A DNA stretch of 12,534 nucleotides, from contig WKLE02006541.1 in the NCBI GenBank assembly GCA_014885115.2, forward strand, positions 1-12,534, in the 5' to 3' direction. Position numbers and translations under genes: made by a program. The notes beneath the pieces are model-generated. The model made no database searches, was not told where the DNA came from, and saw nothing but the letters and a program-made list of their open reading frames with translations. This DNA comes from Asterionellopsis glacialis (lineage: Eukaryota > Bacillariophyta > Plagiogrammaphyceae > Rhaphoneidales > Asterionellopsidaceae). Position 1 is the stretch's first letter. Every line of letters begins with the position of its first letter. Of this stretch, positions 1-7,088 are shown piece after piece.

Positions 1-98
1 CCCCCCCCCCCACCGTTCCCCTGGCCCAATCTGCCATTGACTCGTGGAAGCAGTCCGTTCCTCCAGGCGTGTCTCAGGATGCACGACTAGAGTCTTAA
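1..98 (+). CDS. Possible 3' end of an unidentified gene (partial)
   Basis: The plus-strand frame starting at base 3 is open from the window edge and ends in TAA at 96-98. The roughly 31 residues begin with prolines and contain SAIDSWKQSVPPG before the stop. The composition looks like a protein C-terminus, and AATAAA-like signals follow at about 134 and 491. No family is recognisable. The minus strand is also open over part of this stretch, and the other plus frames stop earlier, so coding on this strand is only the likeliest reading. The run of 11 C at the very edge encodes the prolines but could also be an assembly-edge homopolymer. Confidence 0.25.
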   Translation, partial: PPPTVPLAQSAIDSWKQSVPPGVSQDARLES

Positions 99-574
99 GA
101 GACTTCTCTATCGAAGTAGTAATACTGTGTAAAAATAAATCCAATTTCAGCTTCGCTACCCAGTGATTAGAGTTGATACTACCAAAAACGTCTGTCAAAA
201 TCACGTTGGAAATCGCGAAAATATCATGATTTCAATTGAAATGTTGCTGCCGCATGTAATTCAAGTATTTCACCAACCATCTGGAAAAGGCAATGTTTCA
301 GTTTCATTCATCAAGTTTTCCTATTCCGGGAATCAGGCAGGGAAGAAACCATCTTTCATTATCATTTTCGAATAACTTTTAAGATATGATGAAGAAGCTC
401 AAATAAGGTTTGTGGTTTCAACACCTGGTACGTACTGCACTAATTTGGGACTACGAAATTGAGTTATCATTCACGGCTCAAAGTAGCATTTCAATAAAGG
501 TAACTCTGGTGTATAACTTTAGTAAATAAAAACTAGCATGTAACTCCTTTTTGGTTTTCTTTTAGATTGAGGCA
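99..574. other. Intergenic region between convergent gene ends
   Basis: AT-rich DNA with no supported gene. It would hold the 3' UTR of the possible plus-strand gene ending at 98 and of the minus-strand TPR gene ending at 575. Plus-strand AATAAA hexamers occur at about 134-139, 493-498 and 524-529, compatible with polyadenylation of plus-strand transcripts. A frame open at 163-375 begins at GTG and has no family resemblance, so I treat it as chance. A pyrimidine tract ending in TTTTAG just before 565 resembles a plus-strand splice acceptor, but no plus-strand exon follows. Confidence 0.5.
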
Positions 575-3500
575 TCATACGCAAAGCAATTCTTCACGCT
601 CTACGCGTGTCAATGCCTTTAATGCACATGCAACTCTTGGATGATCATCAATTATATCAAAAGACCTGTAAATGTCCAATGCTTTTTGTAAGTCCGCCTT
701 TGCCTCGTCAAAGTGACATTTACGTAAGTGCAATTCTCCCATGTAAAGATAGATCTCAGCTATTGTAGAGTTTGTTTTGCCCACCGCGGATGTTGCAATC
801 TCAAGCGCCTCATTAAGGCATTCAGTGCTTTCATTTGTTTTTCCCAGAGCTGTGTAGGAACTACCTCTTTTTGCAAGTGTTTTGGCAATATCAATGTGCT
901 GCTCGCCAAGCGTTTCCTTCCGTATTGTAATAACATTTCCAAGAATTCGGAGTGCTTTCTCGTGGCGTCCTTTTTGCGCGTACACTTCGGCAATACTGTA
1001 GAGAATGGTGGCAACAAATGGATGATCCATACCTAAGAATTTTCCTGACATGAAAAGACTTTCCTCGTACTTTTTCAGTGCAGCTGAAAGGTTGTCCTTA
1101 CGTGCGAGAACTGTTCCAATGCAAAACAAGGTTTCTGCAACAAAAGGATGGCGCTTTCCGTGCAAGTCCTTCTGACAACGCAAAATATCTTTGAGATGGT
1201 CATGTGCCTCATACAAATTAAATTGGTCTGATTCGAGTTTGGAAATTTCCAACCGCGTGAGCAAAGTCTCTGCTAGCCCCACAGGATTGTCATTCAGCAG
1301 CATCTCTTGGATTTTAAGAGCTTCTTGAAATGCCTTCATAGATGCATCGTATTCAAAGCGCTCGCGATGTAGAATCCCAATGTTCCGAAGTGTGATAGCA
1401 ACACATTGGTCGTCGTTCCCAACTGTAGCGCGTTGCATTTGAAGAGCTTCGCGAAAAAGACTTTCGGCCTTTTCGAGTTTACCTAAAGCAAGATGTATAC
1501 TTCCTTTCAACACTCGCAATTCAGCTAGTTTGAGCTGGTTGCAACCATTGTCACTCTCAAGTGCCTGGTCATGATAGTCAAGTGCCTCCAGATAACATCC
1601 TGTTCGGAAAGAAAGAGCGCCTAGATTCATTAGCGTATCAGCCGTCTTCTTTTGTGGGTCCTTTTCTCCTTGACTGCTCAACAACTGAAGTTTCTCCTCG
1701 TAGAACGCAATTGCCATCTTGTAAGATCCGCATTCCTCGTGGGCGCGAGCAATAATATCCAGCATTCCAGATTGGACGAAGCCTTTGTAACCATCAAATT
1801 GCGAACGGACGTTTTCTAAACTGTTTTGCTCGGTGTAGTATACAGCACCAATGCAGATCAGGGTTTGTGTCACTAATGGGTGGGTAAGGGTTTCTCCATA
1901 AATACTTTTTAAGAGTTGAAGGGCATTCTGGTGAAGTTCCATCGCCAGGTTGAATTCTCCAAGCTTGACGTAAACCTTACCAATACTGTTGAGAGTCTTG
2001 GCAATATCTGGATGAAGGTCACCAAAGACAACGTGCTGGATTCTTAGTCCCTCGTGATAACATTTCATGGAAGCATCATACTGCTCCTTGCGGCTGTAGA
2101 TGTCTCCAAACATGCAGTATGAGCGGGCAACATCCTCGTGATCACCTAGTTCCGCCTCTTGAATTCGTAGCGCCTCAAGAAGTGTGACGCTGTGAAGTTT
2201 AGCGATGGCAATGAGTTTGTATGCACCATCATTTTGTTCATCTTCCTCTGTCGATTTTTCAGTTTGAATGATTCTTTCGATTGTTGGGCTTTCAACATCG
2301 TGTCCCCTTTTATGGTCATAATCACCAGCACTGCTGCTATCATCCTCGTGGTTTCCTGAATCCTCCTCAAGGTCTTTATGATTCAATCGGCTATCTGGTG
2401 ATTCTTCATTATTCTCAGCTATCTGGATTTCAAATACTGGATTAGGTGTGCTGCCATTATCATCTGCTTCACAGGGAACAACCTCAATTTTTACATTTGC
2501 TCTTGCTTTTCCCAAAAGCTCATCTAAATTGTCATTACTTTCGACAGATGATACGAGCGAAATATTGTCTTTTTCTCCAACTTTGAAGCGAGGGGGGGAG
2601 TGAAAGTCTGGAAGGTCACCCGTAGCTCCGTTTATGTGCTTATCGAGGGCTATTTTCTCACCCATAGCGACTTCTTGCGTTTCAGGTGTTTTCTTCTCTT
2701 CGCTAGATTCTTCTTTTTTCTCGAGTTGAGCGAATGGATCTGAATCATCATCGCTATTGCTACTTCTGATGGCGTTGCCTCGATAGTTGTCATCATTATC
2801 ATTGTCCGATACTTTTGTAGTTTCTGTCCTTTGTACAAATCTAGATCGAGCTTCTTTGTGAATAGAAGAGGCAGAAAGGAACTTTTCAGCTGCTTCAACA
2901 GCCTGTGTTACATAACCAGCTGGAAACCAACCTTCGAGACCCTCTCCATGAACTCCCCACCACCAGTCACTACTTGGTTCTTGTTTTACGGATTGAAAGT
3001 CTTCTGTAGCATAGGTAATCTGAGAGACGTTGTCGTCACCCGAAAAATCAATAATTTGAACCGGCGAGGTCGGATCGACACTCAGGTCAGACATACCTCT
3101 CGTTAGTGACCGTCCTGTTTGCGCTTCTTCATGCTCAGGCATAGTATCTAAACGGGGCTGTTTTCGCCGACTACGTCGAAATGTTTTTGAAATGGCTTTG
3201 GTCAGGCGGGCTCGAGGTGACTGCTTTGATACCTCGCCACCTGAAGTAGAAGAGCTCTGCGGTGGAGACTCTCGCATACTTTTCGTTAGCCGTTTCATGT
3301 TTTTCGTCCGAGATGAACGAATAGGTTGTATATGTTTGGAGGGCTTGATAATTTGATTCGATTTATCATCTTTAGCAGCATCGTCTTCATCAAATTGAAC
3401 CTCGGGACCACCTATTTCAGTCTGGCTTGGGAGTAAAGACGATTTGACGGCATTTTCTTCTTCACGGGACGGACTCTTCTCCATATTGAAGGGGTACATC

Positions 3501-6139
3501 AAGTCAGAGTACGCAGAGTCTTGATCCGCAGAATGGTCATTGTGTAAGCCAAAGCTTTCGTATTCCTCTCCACAAGACTCATCACCATCATGGGAGTCAT
3601 TGTCAAAACTGCGGTTCCTATCATAAGAATCATTGTTTACACTGTGATCCGCATCATGAGAATCGTTGTCTAAACTGTTGTCCGCATCATGAGAGTCACC
3701 GTCCAAACTTTTTTGTTCATCATGAGAGTCATCGTCCAAACTTTTTTGTTCATTATTCAAATCATCGTTCAATATTTGGTCTTCATCATGAATTTCATTG
3801 TCTAAACTTTTGACAGCATTCCCGACTTCATTACCAAACTTTTCATCACTAGCATGGATATCATCATCCAAACTTTCTTGTTCGTCCGAAGACGAGGGCA
3901 TCGAAAAAATTGATGGATCATCATACTCCAGATTGTTGGAATCTTCCAACACAGTTGTCATCCTGGCCTTCGGCAGATCTGAAATGATTGCATTGTCAGA
4001 TACAGTTACATTGTTAGTTACGGGCCCAGCCATAGCATGCGGCTCTAGATTGCTCGTACCTGACAAACTGTTCTGTTGCGTTTGTGGTAATTTTCGCCTA
4101 CTCATGGAATCTTTGACAGGTGATTCATCCATAGGAACTAATGACTCTCCCAATTGCATTTTGTTTGCTTGAGCCATTTGTAGTTCATTCATTACGTGGA
4201 TTACTGATACAACTTCTGGATCTTTGGATCCAACACCACAAAGTTGAAATGTACTAAGTGAATGTGCAAAACAATCGTGAGCAAGTGGGTAAGACTCTTG
4301 CCGCAAACACGCACGTCCTAAATGTTGAAGTGTTCGTGCAATTTCCAATTTGGTATCACGTGGTGCTCGTGCAATTTTCAATGCATCTTGAAAGGAGTAG
4401 GCTGCACCATTCAATTCTCCCTGCTCAAAGTAAATAAAACCCATACGACATGATACTTCGACTATCCCTGATTCTGACGTTGGATGGTTTCTAAAGTGGT
4501 ATATTCGAAGTGCTTCTCTGTAAAGATTTAATGATCCATCTAAGTTTCCCTGTCTTTCCATTACCTTTGCAACGGTCGTGAGGGATTGAGCGACCTCGGC
4601 ATGGTCTTCACCCAATGATTCTGTGCGGAATAGGAGAACATCTTCGTAGTATTGCAAGGCTTCGTCTAAATTACCTTGCTTTTCATACAGAATACCCATA
4701 TTATTCATGGCCGCGAGGACCTCCGGATGTCTTTGATCATTGCCATGTAATTTGACAAGAATATCAATGCCTTCGCGAAGCGCATCTTGTGCAAGGGTAA
4801 AGTCTTGCCCATCAAAGTATATAGAAGACATGCTCATTAATATTTGTGCCATATTCTGTAGAGTTTGCATGTTGTCGGGGTTTTCACGGTGTGAGGATCG
4901 TAGCATATCCATAGCTTCTTCAAAGGCACTCAAGGCCTCATCCAATTCACCACGATTCAAATGTAGCCGTCCCAAATGTTTGAGTGATACAGATAGCATA
5001 GCTCCTCGTTGATCATTTTCCATGGCTACAAATGCAACATCACCCCAAATTTTTCGTGTCGTCGCTCCCTTCTTAATGGTAACTTCTGTGATTGTAGATG
5101 GCGACTTGGTCAACACACCACCACCAGAAGCTACACCGTTCTCTGATGAAGTATTGTTACCCTTGCTTTTGTTGGTGTTATCATCTAATCCAAGAAGCAA
5201 TTCAATAACAGCTTCTTGACATTCAATTGCTGCAAGTTCATCTCGTAAGTATTTTGCATGTATACTACTTCGAAACTGTAGCGTTTCAGCAATTTTACAT
5301 TCTAAACAAACTTCACGACGTATTTTCCCATCATAGCTGCTACTTCCTGAGGAGCGGCTATGTTTGCTACTCTTGCCACTGTCATTCGAATTCTTAGAGG
5401 TGATCATTATCTCATCGCTACTTGCAAATGTTGGATCGTCATTGGCATTGTTCTCGTCACCATCCTGACTGCCTTTACCATTTGATACAAGAAATGAACC
5501 TTCTGCATCTGCCATGGCAACTTCTTGTACACAGTCTCGGTAAGCTTCTTCTGATTCTCTCAAACATTCTATTGCTTGTTTATAACGTTTACAATACTTA
5601 TGAACAATCCCCATATTGTGCAGTGTTGCGGCGGCATTGCATTTATCTACCAATGCAGCCAACGGGTCTTCTCCCTCCTCCTCGTCGATACGGTCATTAA
5701 TAATAGAATTCGATGCTGGTGGATCTCCACGAAGACCTTCTGTGGACCATTCTTTACGATAAATACAAAGAGCTTCTTGATAATTTGCCAAGGCTTTTTC
5801 ATATTGTTTATTTCTCAAAAAAGTATCACCACGAGATGAATGTTGTGCAGCTACAGAAGGCAATTCATCGCTGCTACTACCGCTCCTTTCTTCCTTTGGT
5901 TGTTTTTGTCGTGCCTTCGGTCTATATTGCAAATCATTATCATCAAATCTATGTATATGTTTATTGATTGCATTTGATACATCTGAAAATCCAGATAAAC
6001 ATTCACTTATCTCACCTCCAGGTGATAATGGTGGTTCCGGTGGATGTGGCAATGACGATGATGATATCAAAGGGTCCTGGTCAACGTTTTCGTTGCCGTG
6101 GTTTGTATTGATGTTGTGTGGTGATAATGGCAGTGTCAT
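575..6139 (-). CDS. Large TPR repeat scaffold protein with SH3-like segment and acidic tandem repeats (1854 aa)
   Basis: This is a probable protein-protein interaction scaffold, and its process is unknown. Residues about 97-635 form a first TPR array of around eight units, interrupted by Ser/Asn/Asp-rich inserts (about 204-275 and 318-365). Residues about 660-930 are disordered and acidic, with 11-residue tandem repeats at 756-865. Residues 941-996 are strongly basic. Residues about 1043-1080 resemble the second half of an SH3 domain: WWWG at 1059-1062 and GWFPAGYV at 1070-1077. Another acidic linker follows. Residues about 1313-1845 form some ten TPRs with a period near 42 residues and LG..HP..A linkers, typical of the kinesin light chain/nephrocystin-3 TPR style. 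There is no signal peptide, membrane segment, kinesin motor, kinase or NB-ARC motif. The ATG has A at -3, and an in-frame TAG lies 27 bp upstream (6164-6166), which fixes the start unless a 5' exon exists. The ORF is uninterrupted over 5.5 kb, so no intron is needed. That this is a coding gene is near certain; the function is inference. Confidence 0.9.
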   Translation of the reverse strand: MTLPLSPHNINTNHGNENVDQDPLISSSSLPHPPEPPLSPGGEISECLSGFSDVSNAINKHIHRFDDNDLQYRPKARQKQPKEERSGSSSDELPSVAAQHSSRGDTFLRNKQYEKALANYQEALCIYRKEWSTEGLRGDPPASNSIINDRIDEEEGEDPLAALVDKCNAAATLHNMGIVHKYCKRYKQAIECLRESEEAYRDCVQEVAMADAEGSFLVSNGKGSQDGDENNANDDPTFASSDEIMITSKNSNDSGKSSKHSRSSGSSSYDGKIRREVCLECKIAETLQFRSSIHAKYLRDELAAIECQEAVIELLLGLDDNTNKSKGNNTSSENGVASGGGVLTKSPSTITEVTIKKGATTRKIWGDVAFVAMENDQRGAMLSVSLKHLGRLHLNRGELDEALSAFEEAMDMLRSSHRENPDNMQTLQNMAQILMSMSSIYFDGQDFTLAQDALREGIDILVKLHGNDQRHPEVLAAMNNMGILYEKQGNLDEALQYYEDVLLFRTESLGEDHAEVAQSLTTVAKVMERQGNLDGSLNLYREALRIYHFRNHPTSESGIVEVSCRMGFIYFEQGELNGAAYSFQDALKIARAPRDTKLEIARTLQHLGRACLRQESYPLAHDCFAHSLSTFQLCGVGSKDPEVVSVIHVMNELQMAQANKMQLGESLVPMDESPVKDSMSRRKLPQTQQNSLSGTSNLEPHAMAGPVTNNVTVSDNAIISDLPKARMTTVLEDSNNLEYDDPSIFSMPSSSDEQESLDDDIHASDEKFGNEVGNAVKSLDNEIHDEDQILNDDLNNEQKSLDDDSHDEQKSLDGDSHDADNSLDNDSHDADHSVNNDSYDRNRSFDNDSHDGDESCGEEYESFGLHNDHSADQDSAYSDLMYPFNMEKSPSREEENAVKSSLLPSQTEIGGPEVQFDEDDAAKDDKSNQIIKPSKHIQPIRSSRTKNMKRLTKSMRESPPQSSSTSGGEVSKQSPRARLTKAISKTFRRSRRKQPRLDTMPEHEEAQTGRSLTRGMSDLSVDPTSPVQIIDFSGDDNVSQITYATEDFQSVKQEPSSDWWWGVHGEGLEGWFPAGYVTQAVEAAEKFLSASSIHKEARSRFVQRTETTKVSDNDNDDNYRGNAIRSSNSDDDSDPFAQLEKKEESSEEKKTPETQEVAMGEKIALDKHINGATGDLPDFHSPPRFKVGEKDNISLVSSVESNDNLDELLGKARANVKIEVVPCEADDNGSTPNPVFEIQIAENNEESPDSRLNHKDLEEDSGNHEDDSSSAGDYDHKRGHDVESPTIERIIQTEKSTEEDEQNDGAYKLIAIAKLHSVTLLEALRIQEAELGDHEDVARSYCMFGDIYSRKEQYDASMKCYHEGLRIQHVVFGDLHPDIAKTLNSIGKVYVKLGEFNLAMELHQNALQLLKSIYGETLTHPLVTQTLICIGAVYYTEQNSLENVRSQFDGYKGFVQSGMLDIIARAHEECGSYKMAIAFYEEKLQLLSSQGEKDPQKKTADTLMNLGALSFRTGCYLEALDYHDQALESDNGCNQLKLAELRVLKGSIHLALGKLEKAESLFREALQMQRATVGNDDQCVAITLRNIGILHRERFEYDASMKAFQEALKIQEMLLNDNPVGLAETLLTRLEISKLESDQFNLYEAHDHLKDILRCQKDLHGKRHPFVAETLFCIGTVLARKDNLSAALKKYEESLFMSGKFLGMDHPFVATILYSIAEVYAQKGRHEKALRILGNVITIRKETLGEQHIDIAKTLAKRGSSYTALGKTNESTECLNEALEIATSAVGKTNSTIAEIYLYMGELHLRKCHFDEAKADLQKALDIYRSFDIIDDHPRVACALKALTRVEREELLCV
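3545..3874 (-). repeat. 33-bp coding minisatellite encoding acidic 11-residue repeats
   Basis: About ten tandem units of 33 bp encode residues 756-865 of the TPR scaffold protein. The best-conserved units follow the pattern S-L-D-x-D-S-H-D-x-x-x and lie at about 3580-3745. Neighbouring units share long identical stretches on the plus strand, for example TCATGAGAGTCA followed by CCAAACTTTTTTG. Outer units are diverged (ILNDDLNNEQK, KFGNEVGNAVK) but keep the 11-residue spacing. The phase is a multiple of three, so copy-number change would not shift the frame. The product is expected to be flexible and highly acidic. Confidence 0.85.
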
Positions 6140-6811
6140 TTTTAATTTCCTGTGACACTCCCTCTAAAGCGCTAAAATAAATGCTGTTAAAGCAAAAAGT
6201 GCATGAGGCAGTGCACACCAATGAATACCGCCCCCCTACCTCCGCACTTGTCTCTATTTTGTGTGACCAAGCAGAGTTCTGTAAAGGAGGTGTTTGATTG
6301 AGACAAAAGCGATAGTCAAGCACTCAAAAAACTAGCATATCTCTCACAAAATAGAAATACGAGTACAGATACTTGGCTCCACGGTATTTTCTGCAGAATC
6401 CATAATTTTCCCTGCGATGTATGCGAAGCACAAAAGCAAAAAGCTTTGGTTGGCATGCTTTCCATGTGATGGTTCCGCTGATAGGTCTAAAAAATGTAAT
6501 TGGCGATGCGTGATTGTAGTAATTAAAATCCTCATGTACTATTATGTAGATATATTTTGTTGCCTAACAATTACATGTTTTAAATTCTTAAAGTTGAGGT
6601 TAACGCTAAGTAAGATTGGATTCATGCGTTGAGGATTCGTTTCATAGGACTCTACCCCGTATATGTGAAAATACATACCGTAACGCACCCTACCCCACAA
6701 AAAATAGAAATCCAAAGTGCTGGAAAAAAAAAACAATGCATTTCACCGCAAAAATGTTCTCACACAAGGGTACGGGTTGTTTAGTTGCTGGCACCCCACA
6801 AGTGTAGACTA

Positions 6812-6824
6812 TCTCTCTCTCTCT
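6812..6824. repeat. TC dinucleotide microsatellite
   Basis: Six TC units plus a final T lie about 265 bp upstream of the CRTISO-like start codon. A second, shorter CT-rich tract (TCTCTCT) lies at about 6931-6937. Pyrimidine tracts are common in promoters; no function is shown here. Confidence 0.7.
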
Positions 6825-6844
6825 AAAGGGAAAGAACTGCAAAG

Positions 6845-6881
6845 GAGTGCACTCGGCTCTGGATTCATGTGACGTGTTCAC
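6845..6881 (+). promoter_or_regulatory. Candidate transcription factor sites: GAGTGCACTC palindrome and TGACGT bZIP-type site
   Basis: A perfect 10-bp palindrome GAGTGCACTC lies at 6845-6854. TGACGTG follows at 6870-6876, inside a GTGA-5bp-TCAC dyad (6869-6881). TGACGT is the core recognised by many bZIP factors. In diatoms this core is known from CO2/cAMP-responsive elements and as a binding site of aureochrome blue-light receptors. The sites lie about 210-245 bp upstream of the CRTISO-like start codon and about 130-160 bp upstream of its TATA-like box, a reasonable promoter position. A 6-bp core also occurs by chance about once every few kb on two strands, so binding is only a hypothesis. 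Confidence 0.35.
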
Positions 6882-7007
6882 CTGGCTTGCTCACATTTTC
6901 ATTTTGCACGCATCTCATTGTCACCTCTACTCTCTCTGTGCAAGCAAGATAAAAAGGCGAAGAAATCTTCTTTCTGAAGTGGCAGGTATCGAATCAACAA
7001 CCTTGAG

Positions 7008-7015
7008 TATAAAAA
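7008..7015 (+). promoter_or_regulatory. TATA-like box of the CRTISO-like gene
   Basis: TATAAAAA starts 81 bp before the ATG at 7089. Transcription starting about 30 bp downstream would give a 5' leader of around 50 nt with no upstream ATG, so 7089 would be the first ATG of the message. A second A-rich candidate (GATAAAAAGG, 6948-6957) lies further upstream and fits less well. Confidence 0.45.
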
Positions 7016-7088
7016 CAGGTTGTCTCCGTCGAGTGATAGGTCCATAGCGTGGTTTGTGTTGTGCTATCCGTCCAACTCTAAAAGCACA

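Larger units (their letters stand above)
6140..7088. other. Divergent intergenic region with promoters of the TPR gene and the CRTISO-like gene
   Basis: The 949 bp separate two divergently transcribed starts. The part next to 6139 should hold the TPR gene promoter; I see an AGCGCT core within TAAAGCGCTA at about 6165-6174 but no clear TATA box on the minus strand. The part next to 7089 carries a TATA-like box, a TGACGT site and a palindrome, listed separately. The middle (about 6350-6800) is AT-rich. Frames of 60-80 codons exist there on both strands, but they look random, overlap each other and match no known family. No tRNA-like A/B box pair was seen. Confidence 0.6.

Noticed and set aside
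163..375. 70-codon plus-strand frame in the gap before the TPR gene
   Set aside because: It begins at GTG, not ATG, has no recognisable family, and lies in an AT-rich 3' UTR-like region.
549..565. Splice-acceptor-like TTTGGTTTTCTTTTAG on the plus strand
   Set aside because: No plus-strand donor or coding exon pairs with it, and the following sequence is the 3' end of a minus-strand gene.
3798..4172. 124-codon frame opposite the TPR gene, plus other antisense frames across 575-6139
   Set aside because: These are shadows of the long minus-strand gene, whose TPR and SH3-like motifs are unmistakable. The antisense peptides are low-complexity and unrelated to known families.
6344..6807. Several overlapping 60-70 codon frames on both strands in the divergent intergenic region
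   Set aside because: They overlap one another, have Cys/Phe/Tyr-rich random-looking composition and no motif; they are expected by chance in AT-rich DNA.
7020..7088. N-terminal extension of the CRTISO-like protein to a TTG at 7020
   Set aside because: It lacks an ATG, lies directly behind the TATA-like box, and would place extra residues before a clear signal peptide. The ATG at 7089 fits better.
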